DNA of 37,510 bases from Pontimonas sp. (GTDB lineage Bacteria; Actinomycetota; Actinomycetes; Actinomycetales; Microbacteriaceae): positions 9,415 to 46,924 of the forward strand of contig JANQZT010000010.1 of the NCBI GenBank assembly GCA_030728325.1, in the 5' to 3' direction. Below, piece after piece: positions 28,542 through 36,594 of this stretch. The notes under the pieces are model-generated. The model did not search any database. It was not told the DNA's origin and saw only the letters and a list, made by a program, of their open reading frames with translations. Position numbers and translations under genes: made by a program. Position 1 is the first letter of the stretch, and each line of letters starts with the position of its first letter.

Positions 28542-29345
28542 ATGCGCGTAATTAGTCTGAGTTCACTCAAAGGTGGCGTCGGAAAGACCACCGTGACTCT
28601 CGGGCTTGCCTCAGCCGCTTTCGCGAGGGGCCTCAAGACCCTGGTGGTCGATATGGATCCACAATCAGATGCCTCCACCGGGATGGATGTCATTGTGGGC
28701 CGCCATCTCAACATTTCCCACCTTCTCGCCTCGCCACGCTCCTCACAGGTGAAGAACGCCATTGTTCCCAGTGGCTGGACAAGAAGCCATAAGGGAACAG
28801 TCGATGTTCTCCTGGGTTCTCCCTCCGCCATGGCCTTTGACTCCCCCAGCCTCACGAAGCGGGAGATTTGGCGTCTGGAGGAGATTCTGGCCGCCGTTGA
28901 GGATGACTACGACATTGTGTTGATTGACTGCCCACCCTCGCTCAATGGGCTCACCCGCATGGCGTGGACGGCGAGCGACCGTGTAGCCGTAGTGACGGAG
29001 CCAGGGTTGTTCTCTGTCGCGGCGACGCAACGAGCATTTAGAGCTGTTGATGAGCTCAGGCGTGGTGTGTCACCTCGGCTGCAGCCCCTCGGAGTCATTG
29101 TGAACAGGGTGCGCCCGCAGTCGATTGAACACCAGTACCGCATCGACGAGCTGAAGCAGATGTTTGGCGCTCTGGTCCTGCAACCCGAATTGCCGGAAAG
29201 AGCAGCTCTTCAGCAGGCGCAGGGTGCTGCCAGCCCTCTTCACGTCTGGCCCGGGGAAAGCGCGGAAGAGATGGCCATGAACTTCGACCTGATTTTGGAC
29301 AGAGTTATTCGCTCAGTACAACTGGCGACACCCGAGTCCGCCTAG
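28542..29345 (+). CDS. ParA-family ATPase
   Basis: MRVISLSSLKGGVGKTTVTLGLASAAFARGLKTLVVDMDPQSDASTG; IVLIDCPPSLNGLT; start refined to ATG 28542. Confidence 0.9.
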   Translation: MRVISLSSLKGGVGKTTVTLGLASAAFARGLKTLVVDMDPQSDASTGMDVIVGRHLNISHLLASPRSSQVKNAIVPSGWTRSHKGTVDVLLGSPSAMAFDSPSLTKREIWRLEEILAAVEDDYDIVLIDCPPSLNGLTRMAWTASDRVAVVTEPGLFSVAATQRAFRAVDELRRGVSPRLQPLGVIVNRVRPQSIEHQYRIDELKQMFGALVLQPELPERAALQQAQGAASPLHVWPGESAEEMAMNFDLILDRVIRSVQLATPESA

Positions 29346-29890
29346 CTAGCGCGCTGATTACGGCGGGCCGCAAGCTCATCACGAGGGTCAATCCCCGCGT
29401 TTGTGGCTTCCACTGAGACGAGAGACGACTCAACCTCGCGCAGGACTTTGCCCACTGCGATACCGAAGACACCCTGTCCGCGGCTCACCAAGTCGATGAC
29501 CTCGTCGTTGGAGGTGCAGAGATAGACGCTAGCTCCATCGGACATCAGAGTCGTTTCCGCCAAGCCGGTAATGCCTGCCGCCCGAAGTTGCTCGACCGCG
29601 ACACGAATCTGCTGAAGGGAGATTCCTGTGTCGAGAAGACGCTTCACCAGCTTCAACACCAGAATGTCGCGAAAACCATAGAGACGCTGTGATCCGGAGC
29701 CGTGAGCGCTCTGCACGGTGGGTTCCACCAAGCCGGTGCGAGCCCAGTAGTCGAGCTGACGATAGGTAATTCCGGCAGCGCTCGCGGCAATCTGGCCGCG
29801 GTATCCCTGCTCTTCTTCAATAATCGGCAGGCCGTCGGTGAACAGCAAATCCTTGGCGTACTGCTCAGTGGTGTTGTCTGAGGAAGCCAT
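29342..29890 (-). CDS. MerR-family regulator (Rv1830-like)
   Basis: GYRGQIAASAAGITYRQLDYWARTGLVEPTV...GSQRLYGFRDILVLKLVKRLLDTGISLQQIR. Confidence 0.88.
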   Translation of the reverse strand: MASSDNTTEQYAKDLLFTDGLPIIEEEQGYRGQIAASAAGITYRQLDYWARTGLVEPTVQSAHGSGSQRLYGFRDILVLKLVKRLLDTGISLQQIRVAVEQLRAAGITGLAETTLMSDGASVYLCTSNDEVIDLVSRGQGVFGIAVGKVLREVESSLVSVEATNAGIDPRDELAARRNQRAS

Positions 29891-29962
29891 CTCTCACCTA
29901 ACCTTAATCTTCAACTTGACCCTTAGGGGTGCCCGCTTACGATACCCGCAAACGGAAACTCT

Positions 29963-30013
29963 CGTGGCTAAGAAGCCACGCTCACCCTCTGGCGTGTCGC
30001 CAGGGTGGCTTCT
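29963..30013. promoter_or_regulatory. Mutually exclusive hairpins between ftsR and the downstream merR
   Basis: CGTGGCT(29963-29969)/AGCCACG(29974-29980) competes with AGAAGCCAC(29971-29979)/GTGGCTTCT(30005-30013); inner CACCCT..GGCG-TGT-CGCC-AGGGTG. Confidence 0.5.
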
Positions 30014-30719
30014 ATGACTCTAGCTTGTTGATGGCGTCCCTCGTGAGGACCTGCCGCAGAGTGCTCAGAATGTCAGAGAGCTCACGGCCTTTGTCGCGGA
30101 ACTCATCTCTTGACATTTTTTTGCTCGCACTTCGAGACGCGCTAACCGCCTGAGACACGAGACCCACCTCGCGATCGACTGCCAAGCGCATCCCGCGAAG
30201 GTGGCGAGGTTCCAGCCCAAACTTTGACGCATCCACAATGGACTTCAACACCACAGCGTCGTGCTCCGAATAGATTCGCTTCGGTTCAATGAGTCCAGCG
30301 GTAATCGCTCCCTCCAAGACACTGGCGAGCGCACCGGTTTGATCCAGCAGCTCCTGCTTGGTCAACCGCTGTGAATCAATGACCTTCACGCTTCCCGTCA
30401 CCGGGCCGGCATGAGGAAGAACAGGACTCTTACCCTCGTCGAGTTCATCGAGGTACTGCTTGATGACACGCAAGGGAAGGTAATGATCGCGCTGGACCGT
30501 CAACACAAAACGAAGACGATCAACATCGGAGGAAGAATACGTCCGGTAACCCGCGGGGGTGCGACCGGGAGAAACCAATTCCCGATCCTCGAGAAAGCGG
30601 AGCTTGGAAGGAGAGAGGTCTGAGAACTCGGGAGTCAGTTTTGCCAAGACTTGGCCGATCGAGAGAAGCTGGGGTCTGCTGCTTTCCGACGCAGATCGCC
30701 TCGCTGCGTTCGCACTCAT
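30012..30719 (-). CDS. ftsR: MerR-family regulator FtsR-like
   Basis: LLSIGQVLAKLTPEFSDLSPSKLRFLEDRELVSPGRTPAGYRTYSSSDVDRLRFVLTVQRDHYLPLRVIKQYL; adjacent to FHA gene as in Rv1827-Rv1828. Confidence 0.88.
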   Translation of the reverse strand: MSANAARRSASESSRPQLLSIGQVLAKLTPEFSDLSPSKLRFLEDRELVSPGRTPAGYRTYSSSDVDRLRFVLTVQRDHYLPLRVIKQYLDELDEGKSPVLPHAGPVTGSVKVIDSQRLTKQELLDQTGALASVLEGAITAGLIEPKRIYSEHDAVVLKSIVDASKFGLEPRHLRGMRLAVDREVGLVSQAVSASRSASKKMSRDEFRDKGRELSDILSTLRQVLTRDAINKLES

Positions 30720-31183
30720 GAGGCGGGTTCTCCAGCGTCTCTATGTGAACGCGACGCGTAGAAAGTCATGCGAAACTTTCCGACCTGAACCTCGGCGCCA
30801 TCGTGGAGCAGGGCCTGATCAACGAGGACACCATCAAAGTAGGTTCCATTGAGAGAGCCCATGTCTTTCACCTCGAAAGAGCTACCGTGTCGGACAAATT
30901 CGGCGTGACGCCTGGAGACCGTCACATCATCGAGAAAGATGTCAGCCTCAGGGTGCCGACCCGCAACCGTGGAGTCTTGGTCGAGAAGAAACCTGGCTCC
31001 CACGTTCGGGCCTTTGCGCACGATCAGCAACGCTGACTCGGCCGGAAGGGCGGCGATAATTTCCTGCTCTTCCAGGGAGACACCTGACTCAAGTCCCTGC
31101 AGCTTCTGCTGGAACTCCGGACCAAACTTCTGTGTTGGGTCGGGGGCCCCTGGGCTGTCCGGGCCGGTCGGTGTCTCGCTCAT
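30716..31183 (-). CDS. garA: GarA/OdhI-type FHA-domain protein
   Basis: SALLIVRKGPNVGARFLLDQDSTVAGRHPEADIFLDDVTVSRRHAEF...GSLNGTYFDG. Confidence 0.9.
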   Translation of the reverse strand: MSETPTGPDSPGAPDPTQKFGPEFQQKLQGLESGVSLEEQEIIAALPAESALLIVRKGPNVGARFLLDQDSTVAGRHPEADIFLDDVTVSRRHAEFVRHGSSFEVKDMGSLNGTYFDGVLVDQALLHDGAEVQVGKFRMTFYASRSHRDAGEPAS

Positions 31184-31215
31184 TCCACTCCCTCGATGGT
31201 CGAGTTCACCCTATC

Positions 31216-31824
31216 TCAAGAAATGACCCTCTCGCGAGTCGCCCTCCGTGCAATCGCCACGGCGTCAAAAAGGTAGGAAAAACCTACGACCCAGTAGAGC
31301 ACCACCGCGGCCAGAGCGATAGGCCAGGCAATCATCATGAGGACTCCCCCGACGCTTTCAGAGACATACTCGCTGACCATCACACTCAGGAGGAACAGCG
31401 GAAGCACAAAGAGCAAACCAAAGGTCGCGACCTTTCCCCACCACTTCACGGGGAGTGTCCCTGCGCCAAACCGCACCATCACCAGCCCGCCTACCCCCAA
31501 GAGAGCATCACGAAGCATCACGGCAATCACAAACCACCAGGGCACAACGTCCTGGATAGCCAGAGCAATAACGGTCGCGGCGATGAAAAGCCGGTCAGCA
31601 AAAGGGTCGAGGAACTGACCCAGCTTGGTGATTTCATTCATCCGACGGGCGATCATGCCATCAACGAAGTCGGTCAGGACGGCCACGACCAAGAGGATGA
31701 ACGCCGGAAGTAGACGGTCCTCGATGACCCACCAGAGAAAAACCGGAATCGCCATGAGCCGAAGAACGCTGACGACGTTAGCCAAGGTGAAAACCTTGGA
31801 GCTTGCGACCTGCTCATCGACCAT
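31216..31824 (-). CDS. pgsA: CDP-alcohol phosphatidyltransferase (PgsA-like)
   Basis: DGMIARRMNEITKLGQFLDPFADRL matches DGxxARxxxxxxxxGxxxDxxxD; multi-TM. Confidence 0.92.
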   Translation of the reverse strand: MVDEQVASSKVFTLANVVSVLRLMAIPVFLWWVIEDRLLPAFILLVVAVLTDFVDGMIARRMNEITKLGQFLDPFADRLFIAATVIALAIQDVVPWWFVIAVMLRDALLGVGGLVMVRFGAGTLPVKWWGKVATFGLLFVLPLFLLSVMVSEYVSESVGGVLMMIAWPIALAAVVLYWVVGFSYLFDAVAIARRATRERVIS

Positions 31825-31918
31825 GGGCTCAGTGTAAGAGTGAAAAATGAATTATCAGGGACTTCACAGCGCCACTCGTGCCGAGATACCCGCTACCAGG
31901 AGAAGAGGGAGTTAGCCT

Positions 31919-32383
31919 GTGGTCATGTCGTGCATCAGATTCAACACCACTGCCATGAAATCCCAGCTGGACGAAGCTCGCATTGCAGGTTTGGGTAACG
32001 ACCCGGTGGCCTCTTTCCTCTCGCCGGAGATCACGGAATCCAAGGTGAAGCGCATCGTCACGATGTCGGAAGACCCGAACCCAAAAATTCGAGAAAGCGC
32101 GGCACTCTCGTATCACGCCCCGCTGTCGGTGTATGAAAAGCTCGCGAAGGACCCCGACGAAGGGGTCCGTAGTTGCCTCGCTCGCAACCAGACAACGCCC
32201 TGTGATGTGCTGCGCACCCTCGCGAAGGACTCGTCCGAAACGGTTCGCGCTTTTGTCGCGATCAACTATTACGTCCCCGAGGACGCCATGGAAGAGCTAG
32301 CGAAGGACACTAGCCCCACCGTCCAGAAGCTCGTCGCGTGGAAAGCGTCACTCAAGGAAGACGCTGAACTCGTTTCCGCTTAA
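31919..32383 (+). CDS. Variant leucine-rich/HEAT-like repeat protein
   Basis: 26-aa repeats PLSVYEKLAKDPDEGVRSCLARNQTT / PCDVLRTLAKDSSETVRAFVAINYYV / PEDAMEELAKDTSPTVQKLVAWKAS; start could be ATG 31925. Confidence 0.75.
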   Translation: MVMSCIRFNTTAMKSQLDEARIAGLGNDPVASFLSPEITESKVKRIVTMSEDPNPKIRESAALSYHAPLSVYEKLAKDPDEGVRSCLARNQTTPCDVLRTLAKDSSETVRAFVAINYYVPEDAMEELAKDTSPTVQKLVAWKASLKEDAELVSA

Positions 32384-33132
32384 TCCCCGGCTTGGTGCCA
32401 CTTCTTCGGAAGCACAGCGGCGATCGCAACGAGCGTTTTGTATCGAAAGCTCGGAATCGTCACAGCTCTGCCAGCTTCCACTGCTGTGAGTGAGCGCTCC
32501 ACAACGTAGGGGGCGCTCAACCAGAGGAAGCTCGGAAACATGGTGATATCCATCTTCATCCGTTGGTGAAACTCCGTCCTGGTGAAACCGGGCGCCACTG
32601 CGCTGACATGAACGCCTCGAGATTTGTAGGTGGCGTTGAGAGACCGAGCCATAGTCAAACCCCACGCCTTGTGCGCTGAATAGGAACCCCTCGCCAAGTA
32701 GCCCGCAACGCTGGAGACAAAGACAACCCTGCCTTCACCCCGCTCGAGCATTCCCGGTAGAACGGCCTTTGTCAGCTCGAGCGGAGCGGTGATGTGGATG
32801 GTGAGGTGATCTCTCTCCAGAGAAGCATCACTCTCATCCAGGTGTCCAGGAATTCCATAACCGGCATTGTTGATCAACACCCGAATGGGTTGGGCGCTAT
32901 CGCGCAGCCGCTTGGCGACTCGTGCGACATCCCGAGATTTATGAAGATCGGCGAGAAGCACCTCACACTTGACCGAGAACTCCTGAACGATAGAACCTGC
33001 AAGAGATTCGAGGCGGTCACGGTTTCTAGCAACCAGGACAAGATTGTGGCCCGAGCGAGCCAAACTGCGGGCATATTCAACCCCGAGCCCGCTACTTGCG
33101 CCGGTGACGAGCGCCCACTGTGCTGTGCTCAT
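32380..33132 (-). CDS. Short-chain dehydrogenase/reductase
   Basis: WALVTGASSGLGVEYARSLA, NNAGYG, SSVAGYLARGSYSAHKAW (S-YxxxK); start refined to ATG 33132. Confidence 0.93.
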   Translation of the reverse strand: MSTAQWALVTGASSGLGVEYARSLARSGHNLVLVARNRDRLESLAGSIVQEFSVKCEVLLADLHKSRDVARVAKRLRDSAQPIRVLINNAGYGIPGHLDESDASLERDHLTIHITAPLELTKAVLPGMLERGEGRVVFVSSVAGYLARGSYSAHKAWGLTMARSLNATYKSRGVHVSAVAPGFTRTEFHQRMKMDITMFPSFLWLSAPYVVERSLTAVEAGRAVTIPSFRYKTLVAIAAVLPKKWHQAGD

Positions 33133-33142
33133 AAGTTCGAGG

Positions 33143-34045
33143 TTAGAGGCCAGCTCGCTCAGGTTGAGAGCGCCGGAGCGCCCTCTCCACCGCAATCAAC
33201 AGGACAACGAGGAGGAACCCTCCCAGAGCTAAACCTCCGACAACAAGCACATCACCCTCAGGTGCGAGAAGCTCTCCTCCATCACCCTGCCATGGCCACA
33301 ATGCTCGAAGAGAACCCACCATCAACCCCGTCATGATGGCAAGGGTGATGCTCGAGTGGTTTGCCAGCAACCATTGGAGCGCTGTCACAAAAACGCCGAG
33401 CCCGAAGATTGCACCAAGAACAAATACTCCGAGGTAGGCATAGTCTCGGTCGTTCACCGCGGACAGCGTCGGTTCATACATCCCTAATGTCAACAAGAGA
33501 TATGACCCGGAGACACCAGGAAGCACCAGAGCGCAGACGGCGAGGGCAGCTGCAGGGGCAACCCACAGGAGAGAATCGCTGGGCACTGTTGCTCCAGGTA
33601 AACCAAGAGCGACAAAGACCAGAGCGGAGCTTGCGAGTGCCGCAAGCCCCAAAAGCCAAGACCACCCAGACCCCACCATCTGAATGGGCACCCACAATGA
33701 CGCGAGTATGAGGCCCGCAAAGACTGCCCGGGTGTGGATCGGATAGTTCTCCAACACTGGCTCGAGAAACCAGGCGCCGAGGAAGATTCCTGTCACCATG
33801 CCCAAAGCCACAGGAAGAACCACGGGCCAGGAGACCTGCCGCCACGGCCCTCGCATCGCCGCAGGACCAGAGCGAACACCAGAGAGCACGACCTGTACCA
33901 AGCTTGCCGCCGAGCGGATGAGAGCGCGATACACCCCGACTATGAGGGCGATCGTGCCACCACTCACGCCCGGCACAATCTCGGCAAGCCCAATAAGAAA
34001 GCCCCGAATCGCATTAAGCACGGCGCCGACAAAGTTTGTCATCAA
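33143..34045 (-). CDS. DUF368 (PopT/UptA-type undecaprenyl-phosphate translocase family) membrane protein
   Basis: IRGFLIGLAEIVPGVSGGTIALIVGVYRALI and second ALVLPGVSGSYLLLTLGMY repeat. Confidence 0.88.
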   Translation of the reverse strand: MMTNFVGAVLNAIRGFLIGLAEIVPGVSGGTIALIVGVYRALIRSAASLVQVVLSGVRSGPAAMRGPWRQVSWPVVLPVALGMVTGIFLGAWFLEPVLENYPIHTRAVFAGLILASLWVPIQMVGSGWSWLLGLAALASSALVFVALGLPGATVPSDSLLWVAPAAALAVCALVLPGVSGSYLLLTLGMYEPTLSAVNDRDYAYLGVFVLGAIFGLGVFVTALQWLLANHSSITLAIMTGLMVGSLRALWPWQGDGGELLAPEGDVLVVGGLALGGFLLVVLLIAVERALRRSQPERAGL

Positions 34046-34116
34046 GACTTCCCTTTCCTATGGCACCCGCTGAGTACTGCTTGGAGAGTAACGAAGTGGC
34101 GTGCTCGGAGAGGTAA

Positions 34117-34233
34117 CTACTCGCCGAGAAGGTCAATTATTTGGGGTCCGGCCACAATGACAACTGCGAGCAGAGCCACAACCCATCCCACGATGCGCCA
34201 GGCTCGGACACGCTTGTCGTTCTCCTCAGCCAT
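34117..34233 (-). CDS. 38-aa predicted single-TM small protein
   Basis: MAEENDKRVRAWRIVGWVVALLAVVIVAGPQIIDLLGE*; below the length cut of the supplied ORF track; charged N-terminus then a hydrophobic helix. Confidence 0.55.
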   Translation of the reverse strand: MAEENDKRVRAWRIVGWVVALLAVVIVAGPQIIDLLGE

Positions 34234-34368
34234 CGCCCCAGTGTATTCGGGGACGAAGCATCTCGGCGTGCGCACCGAGAAACAAGGTATCGATTGGTGC
34301 CTCGGATCTGGTGGGCACGGAAAGACCAGTTAAGCCAACGAACCACTGAGCTACTACGCTCGGGGGCC

Positions 34369-34797
34369 ATGAGCAACTACAGCGTGACCAACATTGGGCC
34401 CCTGGATTCTTGGCGTGATCACTTTGGGGGATTTGTACCCGCCACCACTCGAACAGGCAGGCGTGTCGTTGACCATGAGCTCGACGGAGACGTTATTGGT
34501 ATCTCCGCCACGGCATATGAACCGGGCGAGCAAGCTGGTTACTGGCACAGCCACTCGGAAATCGACGAGGTATACCTGTTTCTCGAAGGCGAAGGGCAGA
34601 TGGGCCTTGACGACGAGGTCATCGATGTCCACCCTGGAACTGTCGTTCAGGTTGGAACCGGAGTGATGCGGACCTGGCGGTGCAAACCCGATAGCCCCAC
34701 TCAATTACGGTGGCTCTGCATTCGGGCTGGAGTTATACCCCTGCCCGCCATCCCTGATGATGCAGTTCCGATTACTGACATCCCTATGCCGTGGTAG
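34369..34797 (+). CDS. Cupin-domain protein
   Basis: GYWHSHSEIDEVYLFLEGEGQMGLDDEVIDVHPGTVVQVGTGVMRTW; start ATG 34369; TACGCT at 34355-34360. Confidence 0.8.
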   Translation: MSNYSVTNIGPLDSWRDHFGGFVPATTRTGRRVVDHELDGDVIGISATAYEPGEQAGYWHSHSEIDEVYLFLEGEGQMGLDDEVIDVHPGTVVQVGTGVMRTWRCKPDSPTQLRWLCIRAGVIPLPAIPDDAVPITDIPMPW

Positions 34798-34914
34798 CGA
34801 GTTCTTGGCGCGCCTAGCGCTACCGGGGCTTGCTATCGTGAAGTCTCAATCGCACCAAGCCGCGGTGTCAGGCAGGCAGGACTGACGTGTCTGGCTAACC
34901 CATAAGGAGAGCGC

Positions 34915-35337
34915 ATGTTGAAGAACATTGATCCAGTGTTGACCGGAGCGCTTCTCAAAGCGCTGGACGAAATGGGACACGGGGAGAAACTTGCTCTGGT
35001 CGACAGGAACTATCCGAGCAAGAGTTCCGGGGCTCAAGTTATCCATCTTGGTGAAATTGGAATCGTCCGGGCAGCCGAAGCGGTGTTTGGGGTATTTCCC
35101 CTCGATTCGTTCATTGACAAGCCGCTGTTGCGAATGGAGGCGGATGACCGCTCCCCTGCAACTCCCACCCACGAGGGGGTGTTAGAGGTAGCAGCACGAC
35201 ATCACCCCAAGCCCCTGGAATTCCAGCTCATCCCTCGACCTGATTTTTATGAGGAAGCGACAAGCTGCCTACTCATTGTCCAGTGCCTAGAGAACGCTCC
35301 CTATAGCTGCTTTATTGCCCAAAAGGGCACGGTCTGA
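34915..35337 (+). CDS. RbsD/FucU family sugar mutarotase
   Basis: MLKNIDPVLTGALLKALDEMGHGEKLALVDRNYP; SD AAGGAG. Confidence 0.92.
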   Translation: MLKNIDPVLTGALLKALDEMGHGEKLALVDRNYPSKSSGAQVIHLGEIGIVRAAEAVFGVFPLDSFIDKPLLRMEADDRSPATPTHEGVLEVAARHHPKPLEFQLIPRPDFYEEATSCLLIVQCLENAPYSCFIAQKGTV

Positions 35338-35342
35338 GTGGG

Positions 35343-36563
35343 ATGACACCTCCTGCCGACGGAATGAATCTTGACGGAGTCACGAGGCTTATCGATTTTG
35401 CGAAGCAGTCGGCTCTGACCACCACAGGATTTGGCCATCTCGACAATCGAGGCGACGTCGATTCTTCTCTTCCCCCGTCACTCATGATCACGGCTCGGAT
35501 GACCTTCAGCTTCTCTATCGCGGCTGAGCTGGGATTCGACGAGTGCGCCACTCTCGCCGCACGAGGCATTGGCTCTTTGGCCCATGACTTCTTTGATCCA
35601 ACACACGGCGGCTTCGTGAGCGTACCCGCATCTCACCCCGGTGATGGGACAAAAAGTGCCTACGACACCACGTTTGTGCTTCTGGCCGCCTCGACCGCTC
35701 ACGCCATTGGGGTCACGGGTGCTGACCAGGTTCTGGACCGCGCACTCGATGCACTCTTCACACACTTTTGGAGAGAGGACCTTGGTATTTTCGCGAACTC
35801 GTTCAACCAAGACTTCTCGGTTGCAGAGCCCTATCTTGGCGCCAATGCAAACATGCATGCCGTGGAAGCACTGATAGCCGCAAGTACTGCCCTGAGAGAC
35901 AGCTCTCTCATGGCACACGCACTCAGGATTAGCGACTTCATGGTGAATCAGCAGGCCCGAGAGTCCGAGTGGATGATGCCGGAGCATTTCACTCCGCTCG
36001 GCGAGCCACACCCAGCCTTCAATGCCGAGAACCCCGCCGATGAATTTCGGCCCTATGGTGTCACCATTGGTCACCTTTTTGAGTGGTCACGCCTTCTCCT
36101 CGAGCTGCACCACAGCGGGATCGACAACGCACACTGGATACCCGAAGCGGCGATTAACCTCTACAACACAGCCAAGGAAGTCGGCTGGGCCGCTGACGGC
36201 GCAGAAGGCTTCGTCTACACCGTGGATTGGGAAGGTCAACCAGTTGTTCGAGATCGGATGATGTGGGTGGTTGCAGAGGCCATCAGCGCTGCCGCCCAGA
36301 TCGAGCAGAGCAACCTCCTCGAGACAGCACAGGGTGACGTAGCAGCATGGACCGCTCATCTGGCAACGATGTTTGAGGACACAGAACACGGCAGTTGGCA
36401 TCACCAACTGGATGCCGAGGGCAAACCCTCGTCAACAATTGCCCGGGGAAAGCCCGATGCCTACCACCTTCTGCAGGCACTCCTGATCCCCCAGCTCCCC
36501 CTGGGATGCGGGCTCCTCGATCGCATCCACCAGAACCAGTCACGCACTTCTGAGAACCCCTAG
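35343..36563 (+). CDS. N-acylglucosamine 2-epimerase (AGE)-family sugar isomerase/epimerase
   Basis: Alpha/alpha-barrel-like composition with GANANMHAVEALIAA, EHFTPLGEPHPAFN, YGVTIGHLFEWSRLLLELH, EGFVYTVDWEG; start ATG 35343 or ATG 35364. Confidence 0.85.
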   Translation: MTPPADGMNLDGVTRLIDFAKQSALTTTGFGHLDNRGDVDSSLPPSLMITARMTFSFSIAAELGFDECATLAARGIGSLAHDFFDPTHGGFVSVPASHPGDGTKSAYDTTFVLLAASTAHAIGVTGADQVLDRALDALFTHFWREDLGIFANSFNQDFSVAEPYLGANANMHAVEALIAASTALRDSSLMAHALRISDFMVNQQARESEWMMPEHFTPLGEPHPAFNAENPADEFRPYGVTIGHLFEWSRLLLELHHSGIDNAHWIPEAAINLYNTAKEVGWAADGAEGFVYTVDWEGQPVVRDRMMWVVAEAISAAAQIEQSNLLETAQGDVAAWTAHLATMFEDTEHGSWHHQLDAEGKPSSTIARGKPDAYHLLQALLIPQLPLGCGLLDRIHQNQSRTSENP

Positions 36564-36573
36564 AGGTTCTCAG
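36550..36573. terminator. Hairpin between convergent genes
   Basis: CTGAGAACC-CCTAGA-GGTTCTCAG, perfect 9-bp stem whose loop contains the TAG stop of the AGE-family gene. Confidence 0.6.
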
Positions 36574-36594
36574 TACAACGAGCTAGCACTCTCC

